Source: Kwoniella bestiolae CBS 10118 (taxonomy: Eukaryota > Basidiomycota > Tremellomycetes > Tremellales > Cryptococcaceae). Taken from it: a stretch of DNA of 64,000 nt. The notes beneath the pieces are model-generated. The model worked only from the letters and a program-made list of their open reading frames with translations. It was not told the origin of the DNA and did no database searches. This document shows positions 1 through 10,316 of the stretch, one piece after another. The translations under genes and the position numbers were made by a program. Location: contig NC_089246.1 in assembly GCF_000512585.2 (NCBI RefSeq), positions 682,001-746,000 on the forward strand. The letters run 5' to 3'. Numbering within the stretch: position 1 is the stretch's first letter; each line of letters begins with the position of its first letter.

Positions 1-577
1 ATTGAGGTTGCCATGATGACGAGGTTGTTCTTTTAGGAGGACTGTCTATGAACGTGAAAGCGAGAGACGTGTGGGCGTTGCGTTGATTTTTGAATGCAAG
101 AGGGCTGCTGGTGCAGGTCACGAGGGTTTTCCTATCTATCTTCTAGAGGTGGTGTACTCTATGTGTATCTGTCAGAGATGTTTACAGGAATGAGCAGAGA
201 GACAGGGGACAACAATAAGCAGCCAGCGAGCGACCTACATACAAGTGACGCGCTTGGATCCGCTAGTTGAAGTGATGGTTACGTCAGCACATCAGTAGTA
301 GCTCTGCTTATCAGTACAGGATGATCCAATAATGCCAGCGTGTGATAAAATGCACATCCGGATCCGATGCGATACGATATGGGTGAATATATATGTATGT
401 CATCGATGAAAGAGAATAAAGTGCAATCTATGATCTATTTATCGTAGATAACATCAGCACATACACCATAACATTTCAATCAGAACTACTACTCTACAGT
501 ATCATAACCACCCATCTCCGACCTCACCTCACCCCCCCCCTCTCTCAATTGTTATCAAGAGATCAGCTACAACCACA
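1..577. other. Intergenic region and leader upstream of HEL2
   Basis: I see no coding region here. The last 80 bases before the ATG at 578 are pyrimidine-rich and include a run of C at about 532-540, as expected for a promoter or 5' leader. The left end may belong to a neighbouring gene outside the window, but nothing readable supports that. Confidence 0.5.
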
Positions 578-3500
578 ATGTCTCGTAGAGGATTCGACAC
601 TTCCCTCTCATCAAACCAAAAGACCAAACCAAATCGCAAAAACTCAGCGACCATCCCTACACCAGATCCAGAACATGCAATCTCCCACGTACCCACTCAC
701 ACATCCTCCGAAAGAGCTGCGCTAGATCTGAAGAAGAACGGTCAGAATGTGAAATCAAACGAAGAGGGGGCCAGTCCAGCAGAGGTGGATGATGATGTTT
801 GTTTTATCTGTGCTGAGCCTATCACTTTTTGGAGTGTTGGTGTATGTGGGCATAGGACTTGCCAGTGGGTCGTCTCTCGTGATCCATCAGAATGAGATCA
901 AACCAAGTATGATTACTGATTTGTCTTTGTTGGGACAGCGTTTGTGCAGTTCGTCTGAGAACGTTCTACAAGTAAGTCCATAATCAGCCATTGACACCAG
1001 ATGTAAGACAACACAGTTGATCTGTTTTGTGATGATGGTGGTACCAGAAAAACCGACTGTACATTCTGTAAAACCCCCTTACCTTCCCTCCTATTCTCAC
1101 GATCACCTTCCGCCCCCTTCCCCACAGAACATCACATAACACCCTCACCGCCCAGCCAAATCGCAGAAGCTCAAGCCAAGATCGAAAGTCTACCAAAAGG
1201 TGCGAAATGGGATGCAGGGATAACTCACCCGGGTACATTGGATATCGGTGCTTTTCCCTATGGCGATGATATACTGGGAGTGGTGTTTGAGGATGAAGAT
1301 ATGGTGCGTACCAATCTACGTAGCTGCAAAGCTCTCTTTCCACGTTTGATGAACTATATGTGAAGGGTGTAAGCTGATGTGAGATTATGTGAACCAACAG
1401 ATGGATGCCACTCTCCTCTTGCTCCGATTCAATTGCCCCTACACCGACTGCCCGTACCAAGGAACCAACTGGCAATCCCTTGAGAAGCACACTCTGGCCA
1501 CACACGGCCTCATGATTTGCAGTCTCTGTCGATCAACATTATCGAGATTCGCACATGAACAGGGATTATATCCACCTCATCTGATTGGGTTACACGATCC
1601 GTCAAAGTTGAAGAGAGGCCAGAGACCACCAAGACCTAGGGGTAATGAGGTGGAGATGGTTAAAGGTTGGGATGCTCCTCATCCTATGTGCGAGGTGGGT
1701 TTGATCGCTCTTCGACTCCGTAGCTCGTAGCCGGTGAGAAGGGAAGCAGAGCTGATGGGCGCATCTTAGTTCTGCCACCTCGGATTCTTCGGTCCAGACG
1801 AGCTGTTCAAACATATGAGGGCGGACCATGAAGAATGCTTTGTATGTAAAGATCTAGGTGATAGGGATGTTTAGTGAGTTGACCAATTTGGATGAGGATT
1901 ATCACTAGTCGACGCAACTCATCTGATCAATCGGACTTGATAGCTTCCAGAACTACGATGCCTTGGCCAAGCACTTCAAGTGAGTTTGAGAGTTTATATT
2001 TGTGACGACAATCAACTGACATACCTGGCACGATTTAGCCAAGATCACTTCCCATGTCCACAACCGATCTGTCTTGAGAAGAAATTCATAGTCTTTGGTA
2101 CAGATATGGATCTGAAGGCACATATGATCTCAGAGGTGAGTACCAGTCAGCGATTTCGTCTGCTATGAGGGGTCGCAGCTGATAGATGTGGCTATATATC
2201 TTAGCACTCCGAATCGATGTCAGCAAGAGATCGCGCTCAATCCCGTCAAATCAACGTCGACTTCTCTTCCTCAGCCCCCTCCGATCGACGATCTCAGGGA
2301 TCAAGGGGATTCACCCTAGCTCAACCATTTGATCCTTCTCGTGGGGGACCATCGAGGATCAGGGAAGCTCCAAGCCATCAACAGCTTGATCAGCCCAACT
2401 TGACCCCCGCGCAGAGACAACAGCAAGAACGACAGGTCAACAGGGATCGACAGGAGGAAAATAGGAGAAGGAAGGCATTTGCTACTGGACTGACTAGACC
2501 TGATGATCAGTCTACTAGAGTGACTCAACAGGCTGAAGAGAGTGGGAGTGGGTTTGCCACGCCTAGTGAAAGAGAGGATGTAGACGAGGCTACTGCTACG
2601 TAAGCTGATCGTGCCTCCTTGCTTGATCACTGAAGATTTAGCTAATTGTGAGATGACATGTATCAGACGCCATGCAGAACTTCTCTCGAGAGTATCTATG
2701 CTAGTGTCCGACTCTTCCACGAAATTGACCTCTTTCCGATCAGCCGTCCGATCGTACAAGACCAACGAATCTGCTGCGAAAGATATGGTCGATACGATCT
2801 TCCATGTGTTTGATCGGGATCTGGACACGACCACTGGTATAGTCAGGGAGGTAGCGAGTTTGTTTGGGGGCGAAGGGGATGGCGAGAAGGGTAGGAATGT
2901 GCTGGAAGCTTTGAATGCGTTCAGAGTTGAGGTGGGTTCTGTTCTATCTGGTTAGAAAGCTGCTCCTGTTTTAGTCAGATCGTTTGGTACCGTACATATC
3001 GTATAGTCAGATGTGCTGATCATCAGTCGTAATCTCGTTATAGCAACAAGAACAATTCCCCTCTTTAGGCAACGTGACCCCTCAAGGTCTCGGATCGAAC
3101 TACGCAGGAATCACTTCCGGTAAAATCCTCAATGCGAAACGAACCACCCGATCAGGTGGAGGAGGCAGCGGCTCAAGGAACGTATGGAGTCGAGTGGAAG
3201 CAGCCGCTGCGTCTCACCCTGTAAATCGACCGACAACTACGACAGGTATAAATGGTCGATACGTACCGGGATCTACAGCCAGAGTACCCATCTCTTCTAC
3301 CTCTGCTTTCCCCTCATTGTCCGGCCCTTCGACCTCGTCCTCTTCGTCGAGTAAAGCTGCCAATTCTACACCCTGGGCAGGAGGTGGTGGAGGTGGATCA
3401 TCATCCAAAACTCCCTCAGCATTGGCAGGACCACAAATCCGTTCGGTCAATTTCCCTGTAGCGTCAAGTTCAAAAGCCAAACCATTAAATAACAGTGCGT

Positions 3501-3817
3501 TTCCTAGTTTACCCAGTGCAGGTAATAAAGGACTGAGCGCAGATGAGAAGAAGGCTTTGTTCTCGAAACCGAACGCTAGGGATGAGAGTATTAGGAGAAT
3601 CACTGGGACTACCACGCCGCCTAGTGGTAATGGATGGGGATCAGCACAGAATAGCTTGCAGAGCGGATTGGAGGGGTTGAGCGTGGACGATTCGACGAAT
3701 GGGTCGCAATCTGGAGGAGTTGGGGGAACAGGGGGAGGAGGAAAGAAAAAGGGGAAGAGTAAACAGTTGTTGTTTAGTGTTAGTGCTAGACCTCAGGGGG
3801 GACCTTCGCATGGGTAG
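578..3817 (+). CDS. HEL2: Hel2/ZNF598-type RING E3 ubiquitin ligase (10 exons, 846 aa)
   Basis: Proteins of this family detect collided ribosomes and ubiquitinate 40S proteins to start ribosome-associated quality control in the cytosol. Exons: 578-864, 939-971, 1048-1303, 1401-1694, 1770-1873, 1944-1979, 2039-2135, 2205-2599, 2667-2931, 3044-3817; all joins keep frame. Residues 75-114 form a C3HC4 RING (C75, C78, C90, H92, C95, C98, C111, C114) whose middle is split by two introns. C2H2-like fingers typical of the family follow, including motifs CPYTDC and KNYDAL-like (FQNYDALAKHF). The rest is low-complexity, Ser/Gly-rich, with three FPSL motifs and a basic KKKGKSK end. The start is the first ATG of the RING-containing frame. 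Converges on CTF8. The family call is strong; exon edges of the two short exons are the least certain part. Confidence 0.9.
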
Positions 3818-4118
3818 ATCTGGGGTGGCGAACAGGTAGTGGGTCGGAATAGAGACGGAGGAAGCAGTGCTATTTGGATTTGATAATTTGGGGATGGGTT
3901 GGGAGATAGGTCGAGGAGGGGTTGTTGTTGTAGTTGCATATCGAGATGAGAGCATGAGTGCTTGTTCATAGCGTATTATACTATTGATACAACCTATGCA
4001 TGAAATATAAATTGCAAAGACCGAAATGTAAAACCAACCGTGATATCTGATAACAAGGGTGTAATGGAAACACGAGAGCGCGATAATCCCATTATCCATG
4101 GTCAGGCGTGGTCTTTCT
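3818..4118. other. Convergent 3' region between HEL2 and CTF8
   Basis: About 300 bases separate two stop codons on opposite strands. It is AT-rich around 3960-4030 and would hold both 3' untranslated regions and polyadenylation sites. No gene is seen. Confidence 0.5.
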
Positions 4119-5118
4119 CTAATCAGGTAAGATAGTAGGAGCGACGAGAGGTTCAGGCCTGCGTATGAGTAAATTATAGTTTCTATCAGCTTTCGGCATG
4201 CTACTTTATCCTTGCGACCGACCCACCTCAACGCAAAGACGACCTTCCTCCTCACAATCCCAATAACCTGATACCTCCTCGTCCGTTCCTTCTCACCTTG
4301 CTCTAATCTTTTCTGCTTCTCTTTAACCCTCCTTTCCGCCTTACTATCTTTACTTCTTCCCAGGCCCGACCCTTTCGTGCCAATGGACTTATCCATCTTT
4401 GATCTCTTACTTGGTCTACCCTCATCGTCATCCTCATCTTGAGTTAGATCCCACTCCGACCTAGCAGGCGAAGAAGCCATCTCCAAATCCGATGAATAAT
4501 CTATGGGCGTCAATGGTGGATAAACAGGACTCGACGAATATTCCATCCCTTTTCCCTTCCCCTTCTCATTGCCATTTCTGAGTGGGGTGGAAGGTTCATC
4601 TTGTTCGAACAGGTTCTCTTCTTCCTCTTCTTCGGAAGATTCTGCTTCCTCCTCTTCATTCATCGCATCGCCCTCCAATTTCGTTGTATTCCCCTGATCA
4701 TCGTTGATATTTGGACCAATGGCTTTACGTATCACCGCGAGGGGTTTTTGGAGATTGACGAATTTACCGTGGAGGAGGTGATGTGGACCTAGATGGAGGG
4801 TTGGTTTGTCCTATCGCGATAACCTCGATTAGTCCACATCTTACGTCTGACGAATTAGAAGTATATGAGAATGACTTTCGTAGTTCAGATGGATGAAAGA
4901 CCACAGCAAGAGCTGATTGAGAGGGTTCGCAAGATGCTCACAGGTCTATCTAGCCCTATGACTCCAATCACCCCATCTGACTTGTCCCCTTCATACGATA
5001 GTTCGCCCTGCAGCTCTACTAGCACTACATCACCGCCTAGTTGGATTAACGGTGAGGAGGCAGAGGAAGAGGAGGGGGGATCGAGTTGGGAGTGATGCAG
5101 TGGGAGGTGTATACGCAT
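4119..5118 (-). CDS. CTF8: Ctf8, subunit of the Ctf18-RFC clamp loader (3 exons, 266 aa)
   Basis: Ctf8 joins Dcc1 and Ctf18-RFC, which loads PCNA and supports sister-chromatid cohesion in the nucleus. Exons (transcript order): 4942-5118, 4227-4810, 4119-4158. The first exon carries VLVELQGEL, the second starts DKPTLHLGPHHLLHGKFVNL and continues KPLAVIRK, and the core ends with YQVIGIVRRKVVFALR joined across an intron to PEPLVAPTILPD and the stop; these match the beta-strand blocks of human CHTF8 in order. Between LAVIRK and YQVIG lies an insertion of roughly 125 residues, first acidic (runs of E) and then Lys/Ser-rich, absent from the compact animal protein. The exon-3 acceptor was chosen because it restores the conserved R-P-x-P ending. 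Confidence 0.87.
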
Positions 5119-5534
5119 TGTTCTATGAGGGGATTGAAGTTGGTCTAGGTGAGTGGTATGGCAAGTAAGGAGATGCTGTATTATCTATACATTTGAACAA
5201 TGCGACAGAGAAAGCTTTAACGAGTAAATTCAACATTGATTTTTCAGATTCTACTTTGACGCGTTCGCTGGCGACTTACACGTCCAAGTGAAAGAGAGGT
5301 TATTTTCCCACGGTAGTATTCCGATGAATCTGTAACATACTAACTAGGGTAGTATGACGCTCAGACGTTAGTACCCTGAAACAACATGCATCCCAATAAT
5401 CTACTCAAACCCCCCTAAAAAGTTGAAATCAGAGGAGATACTCGTGCTCGTACTCATATCAACGTTTATCCTTGCTTTCTCTTTTATCCTTTTCCATCAT
5501 CCTAACTCATCTCACCTGTATCATAAACCCAACA
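5119..5534. other. Divergent promoter region CTF8 / HAD phosphatase
   Basis: About 415 bases between two divergent start codons. Apart from the ACGCGT box at 5259-5264 and a pyrimidine-rich stretch at about 5455-5520, I see nothing specific. An open frame from 5423 is probably leader sequence, since the HAD protein is better explained by the ATG at 5535. Confidence 0.5.
5259..5264. promoter_or_regulatory. MCB-type ACGCGT box upstream of CTF8
   Basis: A palindromic ACGCGT lies 141 bases upstream of the CTF8 start codon, in the region shared with the divergent HAD phosphatase gene. ACGCGT is the MluI cell-cycle box bound by MBF in yeasts and commonly precedes replication genes. Function here is inferred from sequence and context only. 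Confidence 0.35.
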
Positions 5535-6967
5535 ATGTCAGCAGGCCAAGAACCCTCCGCCCCTCGCTCGGTACTTCACTATCCACCGATCCACGAGGAT
5601 GCTCAATTCGTGGTACTTTCAGATTGGGTGGGTGATTGATAAAGGGTGATTCAGCGGTCGCTTCGTAGCTGATTTAACATGTTGGCGATGCGATAGGATG
5701 GAACTATAACGGATAAAGATTCGAATGATTATATTGTGGATAATCTTGGGTTCGGATTTGATAAGCGGTGAGTTGAGATTTGTATAGCTGTATAGCATCT
5801 GGGTAGGAGGGATATCTGGATATAAGGGATGTTCGTGGAAGGGGTTCACTCGACTCTGCGTACAAATACATGGAAAGGGATGTCAAGGGAGCATCCGATG
5901 CAAATACTGATACTCCTGCTTATACCACCTTGTAGACGAGAGCTCAACCTCGAGTGTCTCTCCGGTCGAATGTCCTTCAGAGACTCGTTCAGACAGATGT
6001 TGGAATCTGTACATCATCCTTTTGAGGAATGTAAGGAAGAATTGAAGAAGAGTGAGTGTCGGCGGGGTGTAACTCTTGGATGCTGAGGAGTGGTATTGAC
6101 ATCTCAATCTGTTCTTTGCTTTTCTGATATATTTTCACCATTCAAAACATACCACTGATCTCCAATTTACCTTCTCCTCATAATCTATTCCATCAACATC
6201 CACAAATATCACCCTCACCCATCCACCCACCCCACCCCCGCAGATATCAAGCTCGATCCCGGATTCGTAAACTTCTACTCATGGTGCAAATCGCAAAACA
6301 TCCCCTTCGTGATCGTCTCATCAGGAATGGCCCCCAACATCCGAGGTGTCCTTTCCACCCTCCTCCCAGGCCCAGACGCAGAGAACATCGAGATAATAGC
6401 CAATGAAGTTGAGTTTACCGATCCGGAAAAGAAAGGAGATACGTGGGAGATCGTGTATAGACATCCGGAGAGTGGGTTCGGGCATGATAAGTCGCAGGCT
6501 ATTTTGCCTTATAGGAAGTTGGCGCATAAACCTACGTTGTTCTTTTGTGGGGATGGTGTTTCGGGTGAGTTCGAGTTCTGATCGATGGTCGGGGCTTTGA
6601 TGAGATGGTGACTTGAGCTGGGAGGTCGCTTGGAATAAGCTATATAGGCATGATGGTCCAACAACTGACTTTCCCTTCATCCACTTGACTAGATCTATCC
6701 GCAGCCAAACATGCCGATCTCCTATTCGCCAAAGTCATGGCTAACGGTCATTCAGACTTGAAAACTTTCTGCGAAAGAGAGAAGATCCCCCACGTTCCAT
6801 TCAGAGATTTGTGAGCTAGCTGCTTTCGTTGGTCCTGTCTATGCGAATCGCATCATTTAGCTGACTCGTTGTCTTTCTTCTCAAATAGCAACAAAGTGCT
6901 CGAACGAGTCAAGGAGGTCGTGGAAGGTAAATCTGTTGAGCAGGTTTTGAAGGAGGAAGGTAATTAG
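5535..6967 (+). CDS. HAD-superfamily phosphatase, MtnX/phosphoserine phosphatase-like (6 exons, 265 aa)
   Basis: Exons: 5535-5627, 5697-5767, 5936-6051, 6244-6564, 6693-6810, 6889-6967. Motif I is DWDGT with nucleophile D30 and acid D32, motif II lies in VIVSSGM, and motif IV is GDGVSD, so all catalytic HAD blocks are present. The helical cap region FRDSFRQMLESV follows motif I as in class HAD-IB enzymes. Fungal proteins of this shape are often annotated 2,3-diketo-5-methylthio-1-phosphopentane phosphatase of methionine salvage, but other small phosphomonoesters are possible; substrate is not decided by sequence. No signal peptide or membrane segment, so cytosolic. The first intron interrupts motif I between DW and DG, and the join was fixed by that motif. 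Confidence 0.85.
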
Positions 6968-7317
6968 TCTGAGGAATTTGACTGTTCGGCGTGCTATCTC
7001 AGTGGAGATTGTGTAGTAGATAGATTATAGAGTGTATATACCATTTCATGCATTCGACTATAGCGGACAAACCCTTTTCAACATATGTTGTTTTGTGGGT
7101 TCGCACATACCTCGACTCCGATTGAAATGCAGTCCTGTCCTTGGTTTTACCTAATAATGCGTATTGCATGAACTCAAGCACATCACGAATAATGATCAAT
7201 TGAAGCTATACAGAGGTAATGCTAATACATCTCATAACTTCATAAGCAATACAACAATACCGGACACCATGTACCATACTATTCCTACAGATCCATCCTC
7301 CAAAACCACCACCGGGA
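6968..7317. other. Convergent 3' region HAD phosphatase / DDX41
   Basis: About 350 AT-rich bases between two convergent stop codons, holding 3' untranslated sequence. Short frames here show no family resemblance. Nothing else seen. Confidence 0.5.
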
Positions 7318-9765
7318 CTAGTATCCACCACCGTCGTACCGGGTATTCGCAGCCTGTTTCCTCCTCTGTTCTTCCTGCAATTTCGGACAATCCTGGAGAC
7401 CGTGTCCCAATCCACCACAGATCGGACATCCCTTGAGAGCTCCGCCGTGGGATGCTCGGGGATCGTCAATGGATAACAAGAATTCGGGGATCCTGCAAAA
7501 CGGACCACGAATCAGTATATATTGATTGTATGACGAATGACGATGATACAGTGATAGCAAAGTTAAGAAAAGACAAAGACTCACTTCTGCTTAGCCTCCA
7601 TCAACAGATACTTCAAATCCAACAAAGTCTGTTCACTCGTATTCATATTAACGAACGTAGTAGCAATACCCGTCTTCCCACTTCGACCCGTACGTCCAAT
7701 CTCATGTACGTAATCTTCTATTTCCTTGGGCATGGTATACACGATGACGTGTTGGATCTCATTGAAATCCAGACCTTTTGAGGCTACTCCGGAAGCGACC
7801 ATAACGTCCTTGGCTCCTGTTTTGAAGGATCGGATGGCGTATTCACGTTCTTCTTGGGCTGGGTGGGTGGGTGAGGTCAGTATAAATATACATACGCAAA
7901 TATCGGTAGAGGATGGAGTGACTCACTCTTGCTTCCGTGGATGGCTACTGCTTCTACACCTTTCAGTAACAGATATTCCTGAATATCTACACAATATAAA
8001 TCAGTCAGTTTACCTACACAATTCAAGATCTGAAAGAGAAAACTCACCATCAACTTCATTCTTGTTATCACTGAAGATAATAACCGGCGGAGGGGTCTTT
8101 TGTAAACACTCCAAAAGATATACCATCTTAGCTTCCTGTTTGACATATTCGACTTCCTGAATAACATCCATATTGGCTGCACCAGCTCTACCGACGTTGA
8201 CGAGGATAGGGTTGATCAATGATTGTTGAGCGAAATCTTGGATTTTACGGGGCATAGTAGCGGAGAATAAGAGGGTTTGACGTTGGTACTATCCACAAAA
8301 TTATTAGCATAAAACAACGAGTTGACAGAACATGATCGCAAGGGACGAATAGCAAATCCCAACTCACCTTGAAATGCGACATTATACTCCTCACATCCTC
8401 TTCGAAACCCATATCTATCATTCGATCCGCTTCGTCCATACAGAGGTATCTGTGTTGAGCGTCAGCACGAAGCTCTGAATTCTTTGTTTGCAAGAGAAAT
8501 CCTTCAGAGCCAAATTCCCGACTCACTTGCAATTGTTCGCATTCAGCTTCCCCTTATCCAACATATCTATCAACCTCCCCGGCGTAGCCACGACGATATG
8601 CACCCCCCTATTCAGCACATCCCCCTGGTCCGCCATGTTGATCCCTCCAATACAGAGCAATGATCTGAGCTCAGGGTAATTCCCACTCTCCTTGAGAGCA
8701 TTACACATAGCTTGACATCCTTCGTATGTCTGTCGAGCCAACTCTCGAGACGGACAGATGATCAACCCCACTGGTCCTTCTCCACGGACAAAGGGAAGTT
8801 TCGCTTCCATCTCCAGTGATTGCATTATAGCGGGTAGAGTAAATGCCAGAGTTTTACCGGACCCAGTAAAGGCTATTCCAATCATATCTCTTCCTGCGAA
8901 CGCGGTGGGTATACCTTGTATCTGGATGGGAGTGGGTTTCTTGATGCCTTTGCCTTTGAGGTATTCTAGAATTGGTTTAGGGACTTTCATATCCTATCAT
9001 GTGACATTCTGGTCAGTATTGATTTGGATGTGTGTGGTTTTGAGATGAGGAAGGTACCGGGACTTACTGCGAAATGAGGTATGGGAGGCGGAATACCATC
9101 ACCTTCTGTTATTATATGGAATTTATCTCGAATGACTTGATGTTCTTCTTCTGACAGATTCCGTATGTAGTGAGGCGGTCTCCAGCTGCAAACGAAAAGA
9201 GTACACAGTCAGTGCCTCCTCCTCTGGTAGAAAATATGGGATGATCTCTATACACTCACGATGTCCTGAGACTCTCCGTATATACAGTCCCCTGAGCCAG
9301 CTCCTGCGCACTAGCCAATTTCTTCTGGGCTCTTTCCATCTCCGCTAGCAGTATCGCCTCCTTCTCGGCCTCCTTATCAGCGGCGGACTTCTGTGCATCT
9401 ACACAGCATATAAGTCGATCAGCCCTCCTGTCTCCCTTATAAATGCAACTGAACGACTCACCCTCCAAAGCCTTCCTCTCCTTGACCTCCTGAGCAGCCT
9501 GCAACAACGTTCTCTCCCTCCTCGCCTTCTCCCTCGCTCGCTCTTCATCCTCTGCTTGCTCCCTCAACTCCTCTTCCATCTCCTTCTCAAGCTCTTCGGC
9601 AGTCTTCACCTTTTTCACTTCTTGCTTCTTACTCCCCAGCTGAGAGAGCATCTGAGCACGTCGCTTTGCCACTGGAACGTAGGGTTTGTAATCTTCCGGT
9701 AGGGTCATTTCGTCCTCCCCGTTGGGAGAGGGGGAACGTGGTCGTCTGAGGGGTGTTGATACCAT
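7318..9765 (-). CDS. DDX41: DDX41/Abstrakt DEAD-box RNA helicase (9 exons, 619 aa)
   Basis: An ATP-dependent RNA helicase associated in animals with the late spliceosome and nucleic-acid sensing; nuclear. Exons (transcript order): 9462-9765, 9260-9398, 9068-9185, 8527-8993, 8368-8449, 8048-8288, 7927-7986, 7585-7858, 7318-7492. Motifs: Q-motif PTPIQIQ, motif I AFTGSGKT (to T235), PSRELA, TPGR, DEAD 348-351, SAT, and motif VI HEIGRTGRSG. The N-terminal third is a charged coiled region. The C-terminus has the CCHC zinc knuckle C-x2-C-x4-H-x4-C that distinguishes DDX41 from other DEAD-box proteins. Length matches the human protein (622). Divergent from CRM1 across about 550 bases. Confidence 0.95.
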
Positions 9766-10316
9766 CTTTGCCTGTATCTGCAGAGCAAATGAGGTAGGCT
9801 TAGTAAGTATGGGTCTGCTGAGATGGATGAGATGAATGAAATGAACAATCCAACTTTATCTACAGTGTGATAACAAATAGGACTGTACTATAGATGGGAT
9901 AAAATGTGATAAATTGACGATTTAATAATAATCAACCTCCATCGTTGATAACCGCGTCTCACTCTCTACCTCAACCCATCTCTCACAAATCAACCACCCT
10001 CAACTCATAATCACATAATCATCCTTCTACATCTACTCATATAACTCATATTCACTCTATCAATATACCAGAATCAAAACATAGCATACACATCAAGTGT
10101 AACTCAAGCAAACGCATATCCTTACTCCTAAAAAGTACTCGCGACGAATAAAAGGTGAGTGGGCAGCCAAGATGGAAGGCGCAAACTCAACTTGCCACTA
10201 ATCGAAGAAATCAATGTTGACATAACTTTCCTTTCCTTCTTCCTCTTTCAGAAACAGATACCAACGTCCTTGATTGACCTCGGATATAAGATAACCAAGC
10301 TGTGAATCTGAGTACG
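9766..10316. other. Divergent promoter region DDX41 / CRM1
   Basis: About 550 AT-rich bases separating two housekeeping genes transcribed away from each other. A CT-rich stretch at 10225-10250 lies shortly before the CRM1 start. No further gene or clear motif is seen. Confidence 0.5.

Noticed and set aside
3641..4230. Long continuation of the CTF8 frame past its intron, giving a 364-codon frame
   Set aside because: The continuation is AT-rich and unlike Ctf8; splicing at 4226 to 4158 restores the conserved ending and a stop.
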